Shown: in pieces, positions 7,779-16,690 of the stretch
Layout of the letters: each line of letters begins with the position of its first letter
Position numbering within the stretch: the first letter of the stretch is position 1
Source: Rhodothermales bacterium
GTDB taxonomy: Bacteria > Bacteroidota > Rhodothermia > Rhodothermales > Bin80
Reading direction: 5' to 3'
Length of the DNA stretch: 64,000 nt
NCBI GenBank assembly: GCA_951812585.1
Contig: OX638318.1
Span: forward strand, 2,912,380-2,976,379
Notes under the pieces: generated by a model
Told to the model about the DNA's origin: nothing
What the model saw: only the letters and a program-made list of their open reading frames with translations
Database searches by the model: none
Program-made: the position numbers and the translations under genes

Positions 7779-8573
7779 CTATTGGTCCCAGTTGTGGCCG
7801 TACACTTCGCGATGCCGAGCCAGATGCCAGGACAGGGGCTTGCCCAGTAGCGGCAACATGGGAGCGCCGTCCAGAAGGTCCTGCAGCTGTTTGTCCCCGG
7901 GGGCCGCGGCCTCAACCCACCCGCGGCCCTCCGCATCCTCCAGCACTAGGAGGAGCTGGGCAGCGTAAACCTTTTTGTAACCGTTAGGCGTGCCTGGTGA
8001 CACGTACAGGGCGGCCACCGACTTCATCTGGGCCCGCTCCTGCGCAGTGAAATATCCCAAACCCCGCGCTTGCACCATCTGACGCAACACGATCAGAGCA
8101 CCTTTTAAAGCGAAAAAGTCTCCCTCCCGGGCCACGCGCAGCAGGTCAGGCAGCGCCTGTCGTCCGAAATCAATCAAGGCGGCGCGCTCCGTGGGGTCCG
8201 TTGACAGCACCAGCAGGGGGATCGCTGCAGGATCCTGCATAACGGCCGCAAGGTCTGTAAGGGGACCCTGCAGGTTGCCGTCGGTGAAGCCAGCTTCCGC
8301 GAAGCGATACACCCCCGCGCGTGCGGCCTCCGCGTCCCGTCGCATCTCACTCTCCAGCGCGTAGAGTATCGCGCTGCGCAACGTGGGCGACCAATCTTCA
8401 GGCGGCCCAATACGAATGACACCGCTTACACCCAAGAAAATGGTCGGGATGTCCGTACTCCGAAGGGCGGCTACGATTTCCTCCTCGCTGGTAAGCACGC
8501 GAGGCCGTTGGGCAGCCACCTCCGAAAGCGGCCATGCAAGGAGGAGCAGCAGGCAGAAAAAGAAGCTTCTCAT
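7779..8573 (-). CDS. Secreted alpha-helical (HEAT-like) protein, function unknown
   Basis: A 264-residue protein with a clear signal peptide (SFFFCLLLLLAWPLSEVAAQ, cleavage near residue 22). The mature part is built of helical pairs resembling HEAT or Armadillo repeats (LRSAILYALESEMRRDAE, LPDLLRVAREGDFFALKGAL, YAAQLLLVLEDAEGRGW). No catalytic motif is evident. The start is the ATG at 8573, which is followed directly by the signal peptide. It lies 12 bases downstream of the M15 peptidase on the same strand, so the two were probably co-transcribed. A scaffold or binding role is the only inference available. Confidence 0.7.
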   Translation of the reverse strand: MRSFFFCLLLLLAWPLSEVAAQRPRVLTSEEEIVAALRSTDIPTIFLGVSGVIRIGPPEDWSPTLRSAILYALESEMRRDAEAARAGVYRFAEAGFTDGNLQGPLTDLAAVMQDPAAIPLLVLSTDPTERAALIDFGRQALPDLLRVAREGDFFALKGALIVLRQMVQARGLGYFTAQERAQMKSVAALYVSPGTPNGYKKVYAAQLLLVLEDAEGRGWVEAAAPGDKQLQDLLDGAPMLPLLGKPLSWHLARHREVYGHNWDQ

Positions 8574-8585
8574 AGCGTTCCAGGA

Positions 8586-9215
8586 TTAATCGATTCTAAG
8601 GTGAAGGTGATGGTCGGGATACGAGTCAAAAGTGAGGTCCTCAAGATCAAAGCCTACGCTCTTTGCATGGTCTTTAAGCTTATCGTACCGCGCCCGCCAC
8701 TCCGACTCGAACAGGGTCCCCCAAAGCTGCCGGGTGCTTATATCGACGGCATCGCCCGCCATGTGACGGCTTGACGTCTTCGCAGGGCTTCCCACATTGG
8801 TGTTCCCCACGGGACACCGATAGCCGCTCGACAGCGGCAGCGAGGGGATATTCAGGAAGGTATCGGCCACGGCGATGGCACGCAGGTTCTCTAGCATCCC
8901 CGGAAGATCCTGGACGATGTATCCCCACGGGCTGTGCACCGGTTCGTTGCCGCCATCCCAGCCATCGTTTAGCTCAGACCAAGAAAAATGATCCGTTCCA
9001 CCGACCTGGGCGAACTGATTGCAGGCGATGGTGAACTCAACATTCAACGAATCATATTCCGCTTCCATCGCGCAGGGGATTGCTTCGCTGCAAGAACATT
9101 CTTCCTCTTCATCTTCATCCTCTTCTTCATTGCCGTCGTCCCCACCACTGCCGCCACTGCCGCCGCCACCATCACCACAGGAATTGGTCGTAGCGCAATC
9201 GTGAAGGTCCTCTAC
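8586..9215 (-). CDS. M15-family peptidase (D-Ala-D-Ala carboxypeptidase-like), 5' end lost
   Basis: The M15 zinc peptidase domain is intact. HFSWSELND opens it, SGYRCPVGN precedes SRHMAGDAVDI (the SxHxxGxAxD zinc and acid motif), and HHLHL near the C-terminus supplies the last ligand. Such enzymes cleave peptidoglycan stem peptides. The first ATG in frame (9068) sits just before the domain. The frame stays open to 9215 and encodes a Gly/Ser-rich run followed by an Asp/Glu-rich run and a Cys pair, then meets a stop at 9216-9218. This looks like a real linker whose original N-terminus and signal peptide have been lost, probably through the TnpB-type insertion just upstream. A shorter protein from 9068 could still be made. 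Confidence 0.7.
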   Translation of the reverse strand, partial: VEDLHDCATTNSCGDGGGGSGGSGGDDGNEEEDEDEEEECSCSEAIPCAMEAEYDSLNVEFTIACNQFAQVGGTDHFSWSELNDGWDGGNEPVHSPWGYIVQDLPGMLENLRAIAVADTFLNIPSLPLSSGYRCPVGNTNVGSPAKTSSRHMAGDAVDISTRQLWGTLFESEWRARYDKLKDHAKSVGFDLEDLTFDSYPDHHLHLRID

Positions 9216-9260
9216 CTAGGAGAACGCTGACGGCCTGCGTCCAGTCGGGTGGGTATTTTG

Positions 9261-9783
9261 TCACCATCGCGTCCAAGACCTCGGCTCGGCGTTGTCGAAC
9301 TTGCCCAGCTCTTCATAGACGGTGGTAGACTTTGGAACGGGGTTGGAATATCCAAAGTGCCTGTCCGGCTTCACCATCCACCTTTCCTCCCTTACCCTGA
9401 ATTGGTTATCCTTGATATGCTTCCCCTTGCTCCCAGGCAAGTCAACATCGAAAGACGGCTTGGCACGCCCCTTCTTCTTGAACCTGGGGAATCCCTTGCC
9501 GTCCTTGAATTCGCGCCTGTGAGCCTTGGCGAACCTTCTCAGCATGGGACGCATGTTTGCCGTGGTGTACTGTTTCAACCACGGATGCTTGTCATCCTTC
9601 CACTCCTTGTACCGGGCGTTCAAGGTAAACCAGGACGCCCGGGTCCTCCCTGTCTCCGCATACTTGCCTTTGGCCACGGCCTTGTTCCACAGAAATCGGT
9701 TGGCAACCGGTTGGCTCCGGCCAGCGCACTTCAGGTGCTTATAGTTAGCCTTCTTGCTCCGCAGCCGATACGTTTATAAACAT
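9261..9783 (-). pseudogene. TnpB (IS200/IS605 OrfB) N-terminal remnant
   Basis: The readable frame gives TYRLRSKKANYKHLK, NRFLWNKAVAKGKYAETG, LNARYKEWKDDKHPWLKQY, then FAKAHRREFKDGKGFPRFKK and KHIKDNQFRV. This is the order seen in the N-terminal wedge domain of TnpB nucleases. The frame has a stop at 9774-9776 just before TYRLRSKK, while an ATG in another frame (9781-9783) would supply the start, so the 5' end is frameshifted. The C-terminal RuvC nuclease and zinc-finger parts are missing: the protein ends with an unrelated tail at 9261. It is probably non-functional as a nuclease. Confidence 0.75.
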
Positions 9784-9930
9784 ATTGCGCATACAATCCA
9801 AGCTCAGGAATAATTCCGTTGTAAGCAGATTATCGTCCTGTTACACTACTGTGTGAGGCTTTCGGTGAAATGCATTTTAACCGGGTGCCTGAAACTGCCA
9901 GTGTTGGTATATGAATACACATAAATAACA

Positions 9931-12900
9931 TCAGCGGTCAGAAAGAAACGCCAAGAGGTCTGCAACCGCCGCTTCATCCAGCGCGTCCAGCAGTCCCGGC
10001 GGCATGGCGCTGGCAGCCACCATGGTCATGGATTGTATATCGTCACGCGCGACCAGGAAGGACTCGGTCTGCGTAGTGATCGTGAGGGAAGCGGGCGTTT
10101 CAGCGGTCACGGTGCCTTGCACGCGGCGGCCCTTCCTGCGCTCTAGGATCCACTGTTCATATCCGCTCGCCACTGAGCGGTCAGGATCGACGATCTTGTC
10201 AAGCAGCGCCTGGCGCGGCCAGTGCCTGACGGTTGCAAGGTTCGGTCCCATATTGCCCGTGCCTGCATCGCCTGCCTGATGACACATGCCGCAGAGCGCT
10301 ATGAACACTGCCTGCCCCCGCGCCGCGTTTCCCGCTTCGGCGGGCACAGCGGTCAGGGGCACACTGCGCTTGTCGATGCGCAGCAAGGCTTGGGCCGCCG
10401 AACGCGTCGGCTCGTCCGTATCCCGCATGAGCCAAACCCGATAGCGCCACGGAATCTCTCCCGGTGCAATCTGTCCCGACTCCAGTGCAGCCACCAGGAG
10501 CGGTGCCCGCGCAGGGGTGATGAACACGGCCAACGCCTCCTGCCGAAGGGCAGGGGTCAGCCGCGGCCACGCCGCAAGCACCGCGCTCGCAGGCCGGGGG
10601 CCGGGCAGGCGGGCCAAAGCCTTCAGCGCCGCCTGTCGCACAGCAAAGGTATCGGCAGTGGCCGCTACTTGCGCCAGTACTGCGCTATGTTGGCCCGCAA
10701 GGCCCAGGATGCGGGCAGCCCGGACGCGGAGCCCACGCGGTGCGCTGGTATCTTGCAGCGCCTTGGCCGCCGCACTCGCCGCAGCCCCGTCCCGTGGCAG
10801 GCCGATCTGCTCGAGAAGGTCTACCGCTGCATCCGCGCTGGGGTCGGCAGCGTCCGCAAGCGCCTGCGCGGCTAAAGGCGTTTGAACAGAGCCTAAGCGA
10901 TCAGCACCGTCCTGCCGGTACCGGATGCCCTGGGCGATGCCGCGCAGGATGGGCGCCTGGTCCAGGTGCGTAGTGATTGCGTGGACAACCGCTTCGGGTG
11001 TGCCTTCCGCTCCCAGCATGCTGCTGATGCGCTCCAGAAACCTATAGCGTGCGTTAGCCGCCAAGTCCGGTTGTCCCGCCGCCTGACGCAAAAGGGCCTG
11101 AGGTGATTCTCCAAGGGCCAAAAGTGCAGCATGCTGCACCCATTCGCTGCTCAAATCGCGCCAGAGGATGCCATACTGCGCCTGGCGCGCCTGTTCGCTG
11201 GCAAAGCCCTTTAAGCCGACGAGCACCTCGAAGCGAACGCGCACATCGGCATCGGCGGCGAGCGGCAGCAGTGCATCTTCCGGGAGATCATGCGTGATGG
11301 CCAGCCGGACTGCGTTTTCGCGCACGCCTGGGTGCGTGTCCCTTAGGGCTTGTCGGATGGACGCAGGAGTCAAAGCACGCAGGCCGTCCAGCGTCCACAG
11401 GGCATGCAGGCGCGCCAAGGGATGGGGGCTTGTGCGAAGGATTTCCTCAAGCATCGCGGGTGCTTCCGGGGCCTTCTGGTCGACAAGCAGTCGCTGTGCG
11501 GTCATGCGCCACCATGCATTGGAGGAACTGAGATGCGCTGTTTGCGCCTCTGTGTTTTGCAGGTCCAGGCGATCGTACCAGTCCATCGGGCCCGCATCGT
11601 CCGGTACGATCCGGTAAAGCCGTCCCCGATCCATGCCCCGTGTCAGCGTGCCGTGCGTCGCCAAGCTGTCGTCCATCCACTCGGGGTGCTCGACAATCTG
11701 GCGGTAGTAGTCCACCACATAGAGTGCGCCATCAGGCCCCACGCTGAAGTTGACCGGACGAAACCAATGGTCGGTGGACGCAAGAAACTCGCGGCCCTCA
11801 TGCAGCCGCTCGGCAGTGAATGTGGGCCCGTCCGCAACGACGCGATCTACATGAACCAGGTTGTGCACCGGTTCCGCAACAAACGTGACGCCGCTGGCGA
11901 AGGGTTCAGGGAAGCGGCCGCCCAAGTAAAAGGTGAGACCGCACGCAGAGGTGAACACGCCTTGATCGGTCAGCAGCTGATGCTCCGGGCGTTCCGTGAT
12001 GGGATACACCACGGCAGCATCGCCATGGTCCGATGTGCTGTGCCGCGTATCAATGAGGAGCGCCGCGCCGCCTTGCCTGAACAGGCTTTGGGGCAGCACC
12101 GCGTGCATGTGGTGACGACTGTTGTTGACAAGAAAATGCCGGCCCCAAGCGTCGAACGTCTGTCCGAACTGGGATCGACTGCTGAGGCTTTCCAGCTCGA
12201 ACGTGTCGGGGCGGAATCGCAGGTTGCGGTCAGCGCCGTTGCGTGCCAAGCGCGGTGCCTCCGGCTGCGCAGGAAAGTGCACGGCGCTCCCGCGGTCTCC
12301 AAAGGTGTCCGCAAACTTCCTGGTCCACGATATCGTCGCGTTATTGGCGATGTAAATCCAATTGTCGAGCCCGTACAGCGGCTTGTTGGCATTATGCTGT
12401 GCATTAGACAGGGCGAAGCCCGTCAAGAGGGTGTGTCGAACATCCGCGATACCATTGCCTGTTGTATCAGCCAGGTAAACCACATCCGGCGGATCGGTCA
12501 CGATGACGCCCTCACGCCACCGCATGATGCCGGTCGGCAGGCGCAGGCCATCGGCAAAGGTCGTCGCATTATCCGGGCGGCCATCCCCATCCGTGTCGTG
12601 CAATAGTCGCACGCGCCCCGTACCACTGGCGTCCAGCGGGTATCCCGGCATTTCAGCTACGAAGATGCGGCCATACTCGTCGATATCCATTGCGACAGGG
12701 TCCTTTACCAGTGGCTCAGCCGCAACGACCTCGATCCGAAAGCCATCCTCAATAACGAACGTGTCCAGGGCCTCTTCAGCAGCGTAGGGCGGGCCATCTG
12801 CCGAACGCCCGCAGGCTGCCAGGCTCACAGCCAACAGGACCACCCAAGGCAGTCGCCCGCTCCGTGCACAATGGCGATATCGAGGCCACGCGTTGCGTGC

Positions 12901-13029
12901 GCGTTGGCAGACGCGATCCAGCAGGCGGGGCTTACACCTGCGGCCCCGGCCTCCGAGCCGGATCTCTCGCGTATTACGAAGCTTATTACGAATAGGCATG
13001 GCGGCCCAGTGAAGGGAATCGTTTGGCAA
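9931..13029 (-). CDS. Lipoprotein with propeller dehydrogenase-like, HEAT and cytochrome c domains
   Basis: Up to 1032 residues. A lipoprotein signal (LPWVVLLAVSLAACG) indicates membrane anchoring. The true start may be downstream of the first ATG at 13029, because 60 Arg-rich residues precede the signal. A beta-propeller of the membrane-bound dehydrogenase / DUF7133 type follows (VAMDIDEYGRIFVAEMPGYP, LLHDTDGDGRPD, GLDNWIYIANN), then a long HEAT-repeat block. A C-terminal cytochrome c domain carries the haem motif CGMCH near residue 913, with MGPNL as probable axial-ligand region. Homologues are abundant in Planctomycetes and Rhodothermia and are thought to oxidise sugars or alcohols. It is transcribed divergently from the gluconate-dehydrogenase-subunit-3-like gene 79 bases away, which suggests a common role. 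Substrate unknown. Confidence 0.85.
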   Translation of the reverse strand: MPNDSLHWAAMPIRNKLRNTREIRLGGRGRRCKPRLLDRVCQRARNAWPRYRHCARSGRLPWVVLLAVSLAACGRSADGPPYAAEEALDTFVIEDGFRIEVVAAEPLVKDPVAMDIDEYGRIFVAEMPGYPLDASGTGRVRLLHDTDGDGRPDNATTFADGLRLPTGIMRWREGVIVTDPPDVVYLADTTGNGIADVRHTLLTGFALSNAQHNANKPLYGLDNWIYIANNATISWTRKFADTFGDRGSAVHFPAQPEAPRLARNGADRNLRFRPDTFELESLSSRSQFGQTFDAWGRHFLVNNSRHHMHAVLPQSLFRQGGAALLIDTRHSTSDHGDAAVVYPITERPEHQLLTDQGVFTSACGLTFYLGGRFPEPFASGVTFVAEPVHNLVHVDRVVADGPTFTAERLHEGREFLASTDHWFRPVNFSVGPDGALYVVDYYRQIVEHPEWMDDSLATHGTLTRGMDRGRLYRIVPDDAGPMDWYDRLDLQNTEAQTAHLSSSNAWWRMTAQRLLVDQKAPEAPAMLEEILRTSPHPLARLHALWTLDGLRALTPASIRQALRDTHPGVRENAVRLAITHDLPEDALLPLAADADVRVRFEVLVGLKGFASEQARQAQYGILWRDLSSEWVQHAALLALGESPQALLRQAAGQPDLAANARYRFLERISSMLGAEGTPEAVVHAITTHLDQAPILRGIAQGIRYRQDGADRLGSVQTPLAAQALADAADPSADAAVDLLEQIGLPRDGAAASAAAKALQDTSAPRGLRVRAARILGLAGQHSAVLAQVAATADTFAVRQAALKALARLPGPRPASAVLAAWPRLTPALRQEALAVFITPARAPLLVAALESGQIAPGEIPWRYRVWLMRDTDEPTRSAAQALLRIDKRSVPLTAVPAEAGNAARGQAVFIALCGMCHQAGDAGTGNMGPNLATVRHWPRQALLDKIVDPDRSVASGYEQWILERRKGRRVQGTVTAETPASLTITTQTESFLVARDDIQSMTMVAASAMPPGLLDALDEAAVADLLAFLSDR

Positions 13030-13108
13030 ATATAGTCAGGACGCGGTGCCTGCTGTTTCATAAATTGTCGGAGTCAGGCGTACAACACCGCGCCTTGGGG
13101 GTAACACT

Positions 13109-13648
13109 ATGGATCGGCGTACAGCGCTGGAACGAATCGGCTTGATGATGGGTGGAGCGCTGTCGGCGTCCACGATTGCAGGCGTGCTCGGAGGGTGTTC
13201 GGCGGGCCCCGAAGATGTGCCCTTTGTTGCGCGCACCTTGACGGGTGACCGCTTGGAGCAGGTGGCCACGATTGCAGAGCACATCATTCCACGTACAGAC
13301 ACGCCGGGCGCACGCGCGGCGCGTGTGCATGAGTACATTGACAACATGCTCACGGATTTCTACAAGCCGGAAGAGTCGCGCCGCTTTCTTGCCGGCCTCG
13401 ACGCGCTGGAAGCCCGATCACTCAAGAGCTACGCTGTCCCGTTCCTGGACCTCGACCCATCGGCGCAGATAGCACTGATGCGCATGATGGAGGAGGAGGC
13501 TGTGCCCTTCTTCTTTACAGCCAAGTCGCTCACGCTGACCGGGTATTACACGTCTGAAATCGGGGCCACACAGGAGCTTCACATTGCTCCGTTTGGGACA
13601 TACCAGGCAGATATTCCTTTTTCACAAGTAGGCCGTACATGGGCCTGA
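13109..13648 (+). CDS. Gluconate 2-dehydrogenase subunit 3-like exported protein
   Basis: A 179-residue protein. The N-terminal MDRRTALERIG plus a hydrophobic stretch ending in GVLGGCS looks like a Tat signal with a lipobox. The remainder (LEQVATIAEHIIPRTDTPGA, VHEYIDNMLTDFYKPEE, FFTAKSLTLTGYYTS) matches gluconate 2-dehydrogenase subunit 3, the small partner of GMC-type flavoprotein dehydrogenases in the periplasm. No GMC catalytic subunit is present in the window, so the partner is elsewhere or replaced by a neighbouring enzyme. It heads a same-strand run of sugar genes and lies 10 bases before the next start. Confidence 0.85.
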   Translation: MDRRTALERIGLMMGGALSASTIAGVLGGCSAGPEDVPFVARTLTGDRLEQVATIAEHIIPRTDTPGARAARVHEYIDNMLTDFYKPEESRRFLAGLDALEARSLKSYAVPFLDLDPSAQIALMRMMEEEAVPFFFTAKSLTLTGYYTSEIGATQELHIAPFGTYQADIPFSQVGRTWA

Positions 13649-13658
13649 CATAGTCAGT

Positions 13659-14507
13659 ATGAATAGAAGAACCTTCCTGGGCACGGCCACTGGTATCGGC
13701 GGTGCTGTGCTCTTGGCTAATGGATGTTCGAATGAGGCATCGCAGCCGGAGCCGATGGCGAGCCGAACGATACCTGCGATTGGACTGCAGCTCTTCACGC
13801 TCATGAAACTGATGCAGGAGGATGCGGTAGGCACCCTCCGCCAGATTGCAGCCATAGGGTATAAGGAAGTCGAGTTTGCGGGCTACTTTGACTTGGACCC
13901 AGCTGAGATTCGCGCGCTCTTGGAGTCTTTAGGCATGACTGCGCCCGCTGCGCATGTACCCATCGAGGCGCTGCAGAACGATCTGGAGCAGGTTTTGTCT
14001 GCGGCGCAGACGATCGGCCACCGCTACGTGGTTTGTCCCTATCTCGCGGAGGACCAGCGTTCTGTAGCGCAGTACCAGGCGCATGCCCGGTTCTTTAATG
14101 AAGTCGGGGCTGCGTGCAACGTATCGGGGATTCAATTCGCCTACCACAACCACGATTTCGAATTCTTCGAAACCGATGGCATCATTCCATACGATCTGCT
14201 CTTGGCGGAGACTGATCCTGCGCTGGTGGCGATGGAGCTGGACCTGTACTGGATCAGGAAGGGCGGTCATGATGCGCTAACGTATTTTGCGGCGCATCCG
14301 GGGAGATTTCCGCTGTGCCATGTCAAGGACATGGCCGAGGACGAGAGCATCACCACGGTAGGCACCGGCACGATAGACTTCGGGACGATATTTGCCCAAG
14401 GCGAAGCGGCAGGGCTCAAGCACTACTTCATAGAGCACGATCATCCGGCCGATCCTGTGGGCACCATCACCCAGGGATACGCGCACCTGGCTGCGCTGCA
14501 GTTCTAA
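13659..14507 (+). CDS. Exported TIM-barrel sugar phosphate isomerase/epimerase-like protein
   Basis: A 282-residue protein of the xylose isomerase-like TIM-barrel superfamily. The start carries a Tat/lipoprotein signal (MNRRTFLGTATGIGG then LANGCS). Barrel strands are visible in IPAIGLQLFTL, YKEVEFAGYF, YVVCPYLAE, FAYHNHDFEFFE, VAMELDLYWI and HVKDMAEDE, with the His/Asp/Glu positions that normally bind a divalent metal. Members isomerise or epimerise sugars, keto-sugars or inositols. It lies between the subunit-3-like gene and a Gfo/Idh/MocA gene, with spacings of 10 and 16 bases, so it is probably in an operon. The reaction itself cannot be fixed. Confidence 0.85.
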   Translation: MNRRTFLGTATGIGGAVLLANGCSNEASQPEPMASRTIPAIGLQLFTLMKLMQEDAVGTLRQIAAIGYKEVEFAGYFDLDPAEIRALLESLGMTAPAAHVPIEALQNDLEQVLSAAQTIGHRYVVCPYLAEDQRSVAQYQAHARFFNEVGAACNVSGIQFAYHNHDFEFFETDGIIPYDLLLAETDPALVAMELDLYWIRKGGHDALTYFAAHPGRFPLCHVKDMAEDESITTVGTGTIDFGTIFAQGEAAGLKHYFIEHDHPADPVGTITQGYAHLAALQF

Positions 14508-14523
14508 TTCATCACCGCAGGCA

Positions 14524-15687
14524 ATGTCTTTAGGAAGAACACTCCGTTACGGCATGGTTGGCGGCGGCCCGGGCGCTTTCATCGGCGCAGTGCATCGTAT
14601 GGCCGCAGCCTTGGACGGCTCCATGGAACTGGTGGCTGGTGCTTTCTCGTCCGACCCCGACAAGTCGCGGGAGCAGGGCGCCACCCTTGGCCTGAGCCTG
14701 GAGCGGGTGTACGGCTCCTATCAGGAGATGGCGGAGAAAGAGTCCGCCCGAGTCGACGGCATCGATGTGGTTTCGATCGTGACGCCGAACCATATGCACT
14801 TTCCAGTGGCCAAGGTTTTCCTGGAGGCGGGATTTCATGTTGTGTGCGACAAGCCGATGACGAATACCCTAGAGGATGCGGAAGCACTCTGCCGGCTGGT
14901 GCGCAAAAGCGACGCAGTGTTTGCGTTGACGCACAACTATACGGGCTATCCCATGGTCAAGGAGGCGCGTCATCTGGTGCAGCAGGGCCGCATCGGCACA
15001 GTGCGAAAGGTAGTCGTGGAGTACCCGCAAGGCTGGTTGGCGACCCCTATTGAGCGCGATGGCCACAAGCAGGCAGACTGGCGAACGGACCCGAGGCGTG
15101 CCGGTGCGGGTGCACTGGGTGATATCGGCTCCCACGCCGAGAATCTGGCCCGCTACATCACAGGCTTGGAGCTGGAGGCGCTGTGCGCCGATGTGACGAC
15201 CTTTGTGCCGGGCCGCAGGATTGACGACGACGTCAGTATGCTGCTGCACTACCGCGGCGGCGCTCGCGGCGTGCTGCATGCTTCGCAGGTTTCCGTCGGC
15301 GAGGAAAACAATCTCAACATACGGGTCCATGGTTCGGAAGGCTCGCTGCAGTGGTTTCAGGAACATCCCAACTGGTTGTACTGCCGTGCACTTACGGGCC
15401 CGGAAAAGGTGTACAAGCGCGGCAACGACTATCTGGCACCTGCCACGCAGCACGCCTCTCGTCTTCCCAGCGGTCACCCCGAAGCCTTCCTGGAAGCGTT
15501 CGCAAACATTTACGTCAATGCGTCCCGGACCATTGCGGCCAAGATAGCGGGCGAAGCGCCTGGCCCGTTTGACACGGACTTTCCAACGGTTCAGGATGGC
15601 GCGCGCGGCGTGCACTTTATTCTTACAGCGCTCCAGAGCGGCCGTGCCCGCGCCTGGACGGACGCAGCATACACTCCTCCTTTATAA
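14524..15687 (+). CDS. Gfo/Idh/MocA-family NAD(P)-dependent oxidoreductase
   Basis: A 387-residue protein with no signal peptide. The N-terminal Rossmann fold starts with [16 protein letters not shown] and [11 protein letters not shown]. The catalytic Lys lies in VCDKPMT, and [13 protein letters not shown] supplies the Asp/His pair that binds substrate in the family. Enzymes of this group oxidise sugar or inositol hydroxyls at C3 or neighbouring carbons. It sits 16 bases after one isomerase gene and 4 bases before another, which supports a single pathway. Probably cytoplasmic, unlike the exported homologues in this window. Confidence 0.9.
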   Translation: MSLGRTLRYGMVGGGPGAFIGAVHRMAAALDGSMELVAGAFSSDPDKSREQGATLGLSLERVYGSYQEMAEKESARVDGIDVVSIVTPNHMHFPVAKVFLEAGFHVVCDKPMTNTLEDAEALCRLVRKSDAVFALTHNYTGYPMVKEARHLVQQGRIGTVRKVVVEYPQGWLATPIERDGHKQADWRTDPRRAGAGALGDIGSHAENLARYITGLELEALCADVTTFVPGRRIDDDVSMLLHYRGGARGVLHASQVSVGEENNLNIRVHGSEGSLQWFQEHPNWLYCRALTGPEKVYKRGNDYLAPATQHASRLPSGHPEAFLEAFANIYVNASRTIAAKIAGEAPGPFDTDFPTVQDGARGVHFILTALQSGRARAWTDAAYTPPL

Positions 15688-15691
15688 GACG

Positions 15692-16690
15692 ATGGCAAGA
15701 CCTGTAACGTTATTCACGGGCCAATGGGCGGACCTCCCGCTGGAGTCGCTGGCAGCGAAAGCCGCTTCGTGGGGTTTCGATGGCCTGGAACTGGCTTGCT
15801 GGGGCGACCACTTCGATGTGTCGCGCGCCATGACCGAAGAGGATTACTGCGCGCAGAAACGTGCCCTCTTGGCCGCGCACAACCTTTCGTTGTTTGCCAT
15901 CAGCAATCACTTGGTGGGGCAGGCCGTGTGCGACAACATTGACCGCCGGCATCAGAGTATTCTGCCGCCGCATGTCTGGGGCGATGGCGACGCCGAAGGC
16001 GTGCGGCAGCGCGCTGCCGCGGAGATGAAGCGGACGGCGCACGCAGCAGCGCGCTTGGGCGTGGGGGTTGTCAATGGCTTCACAGGCAGCAGCATCTGGC
16101 CGCTCTTGTATTCATTTCCGCCGAATGCGCCCGAAATGATCGAGGCCGGTTTCGCCGACTTTGCTGCCCGCTGGAATCCCATCCTGGATGTGTTTGACGA
16201 GGTGGGTGTACGGTTTGGGTTGGAAGTGCATCCAACAGAGATCGCCTTCGACATCACCAGTGCACGCCGCGCGCTGGCGGCAGTGGAGCATCGCCCGGCC
16301 TTCGGATTTAACTACGATCCCAGCCATTTTGGATATCAGGGCGTGGACTACGTGGCGTTCATTGATGCTTTCGCAGACCGGATCTACCACGCGCACATGA
16401 AAGACGTGTGGTGGAGCGACCGCCCCATGGCAGCCGGCGTCTTCGGCGGCCATGCGGAGTTCGGCCATGCGGACCGCTACTGGGACTTCCGTTCAATTGG
16501 GCGCGGCAAGATCGACTTTGAGGAGATCATCCGGGCCCTGAATCGGGCCGGGTACGCCGGGCCGCTATCCATAGAATGGGAAGACGGCGGGATGGATCGG
16601 GAGCACGGCGCGCGCGAGGCGTGCGCCTACATGAAGCGGGTAGACTTTGAGCCATCCGTTGCAGCATTTGATGCCGCCTTTGCGCAGTAG
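15692..16690 (+). CDS. TIM-barrel sugar phosphate isomerase/epimerase
   Basis: 332 residues from ATG 15692, chosen because it follows the preceding stop by four bases and opens with the first barrel strand ([11 protein letters not shown]). Further motifs are [57 protein letters not shown] and [12 protein letters not shown], giving the Glu, Asp, His and Glu positions typical of a metal-dependent isomerase. No signal peptide, so cytoplasmic. Its 3' end overlaps the following SUMF1-type gene by 20 bases. Homologues are often encoded beside Gfo/Idh/MocA dehydrogenases, as here. Confidence 0.88.
   Translation: MARPVTLFTGQWADLPLESLAAKAASWGFDGLELACWGDHFDVSRAMTEEDYCAQKRALLAAHNLSLFAISNHLVGQAVCDNIDRRHQSILPPHVWGDGDAEGVRQRAAAEMKRTAHAAARLGVGVVNGFTGSSIWPLLYSFPPNAPEMIEAGFADFAARWNPILDVFDEVGVRFGLEVHPTEIAFDITSARRALAAVEHRPAFGFNYDPSHFGYQGVDYVAFIDAFADRIYHAHMKDVWWSDRPMAAGVFGGHAEFGHADRYWDFRSIGRGKIDFEEIIRALNRAGYAGPLSIEWEDGGMDREHGAREACAYMKRVDFEPSVAAFDAAFAQ

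Noticed and set aside
9019-9204. Plus-strand Ser/Pro-rich frame
   Set aside because: It is the antisense reading of the Glu/Asp and Gly-rich linker of the M15 peptidase on the minus strand.
11350-12606. 418-codon plus-strand frame opposite the propeller-cytochrome gene
   Set aside because: It lies entirely within a gene with clear domains on the other strand; high GC keeps antisense frames open, and it has no recognisable motifs.
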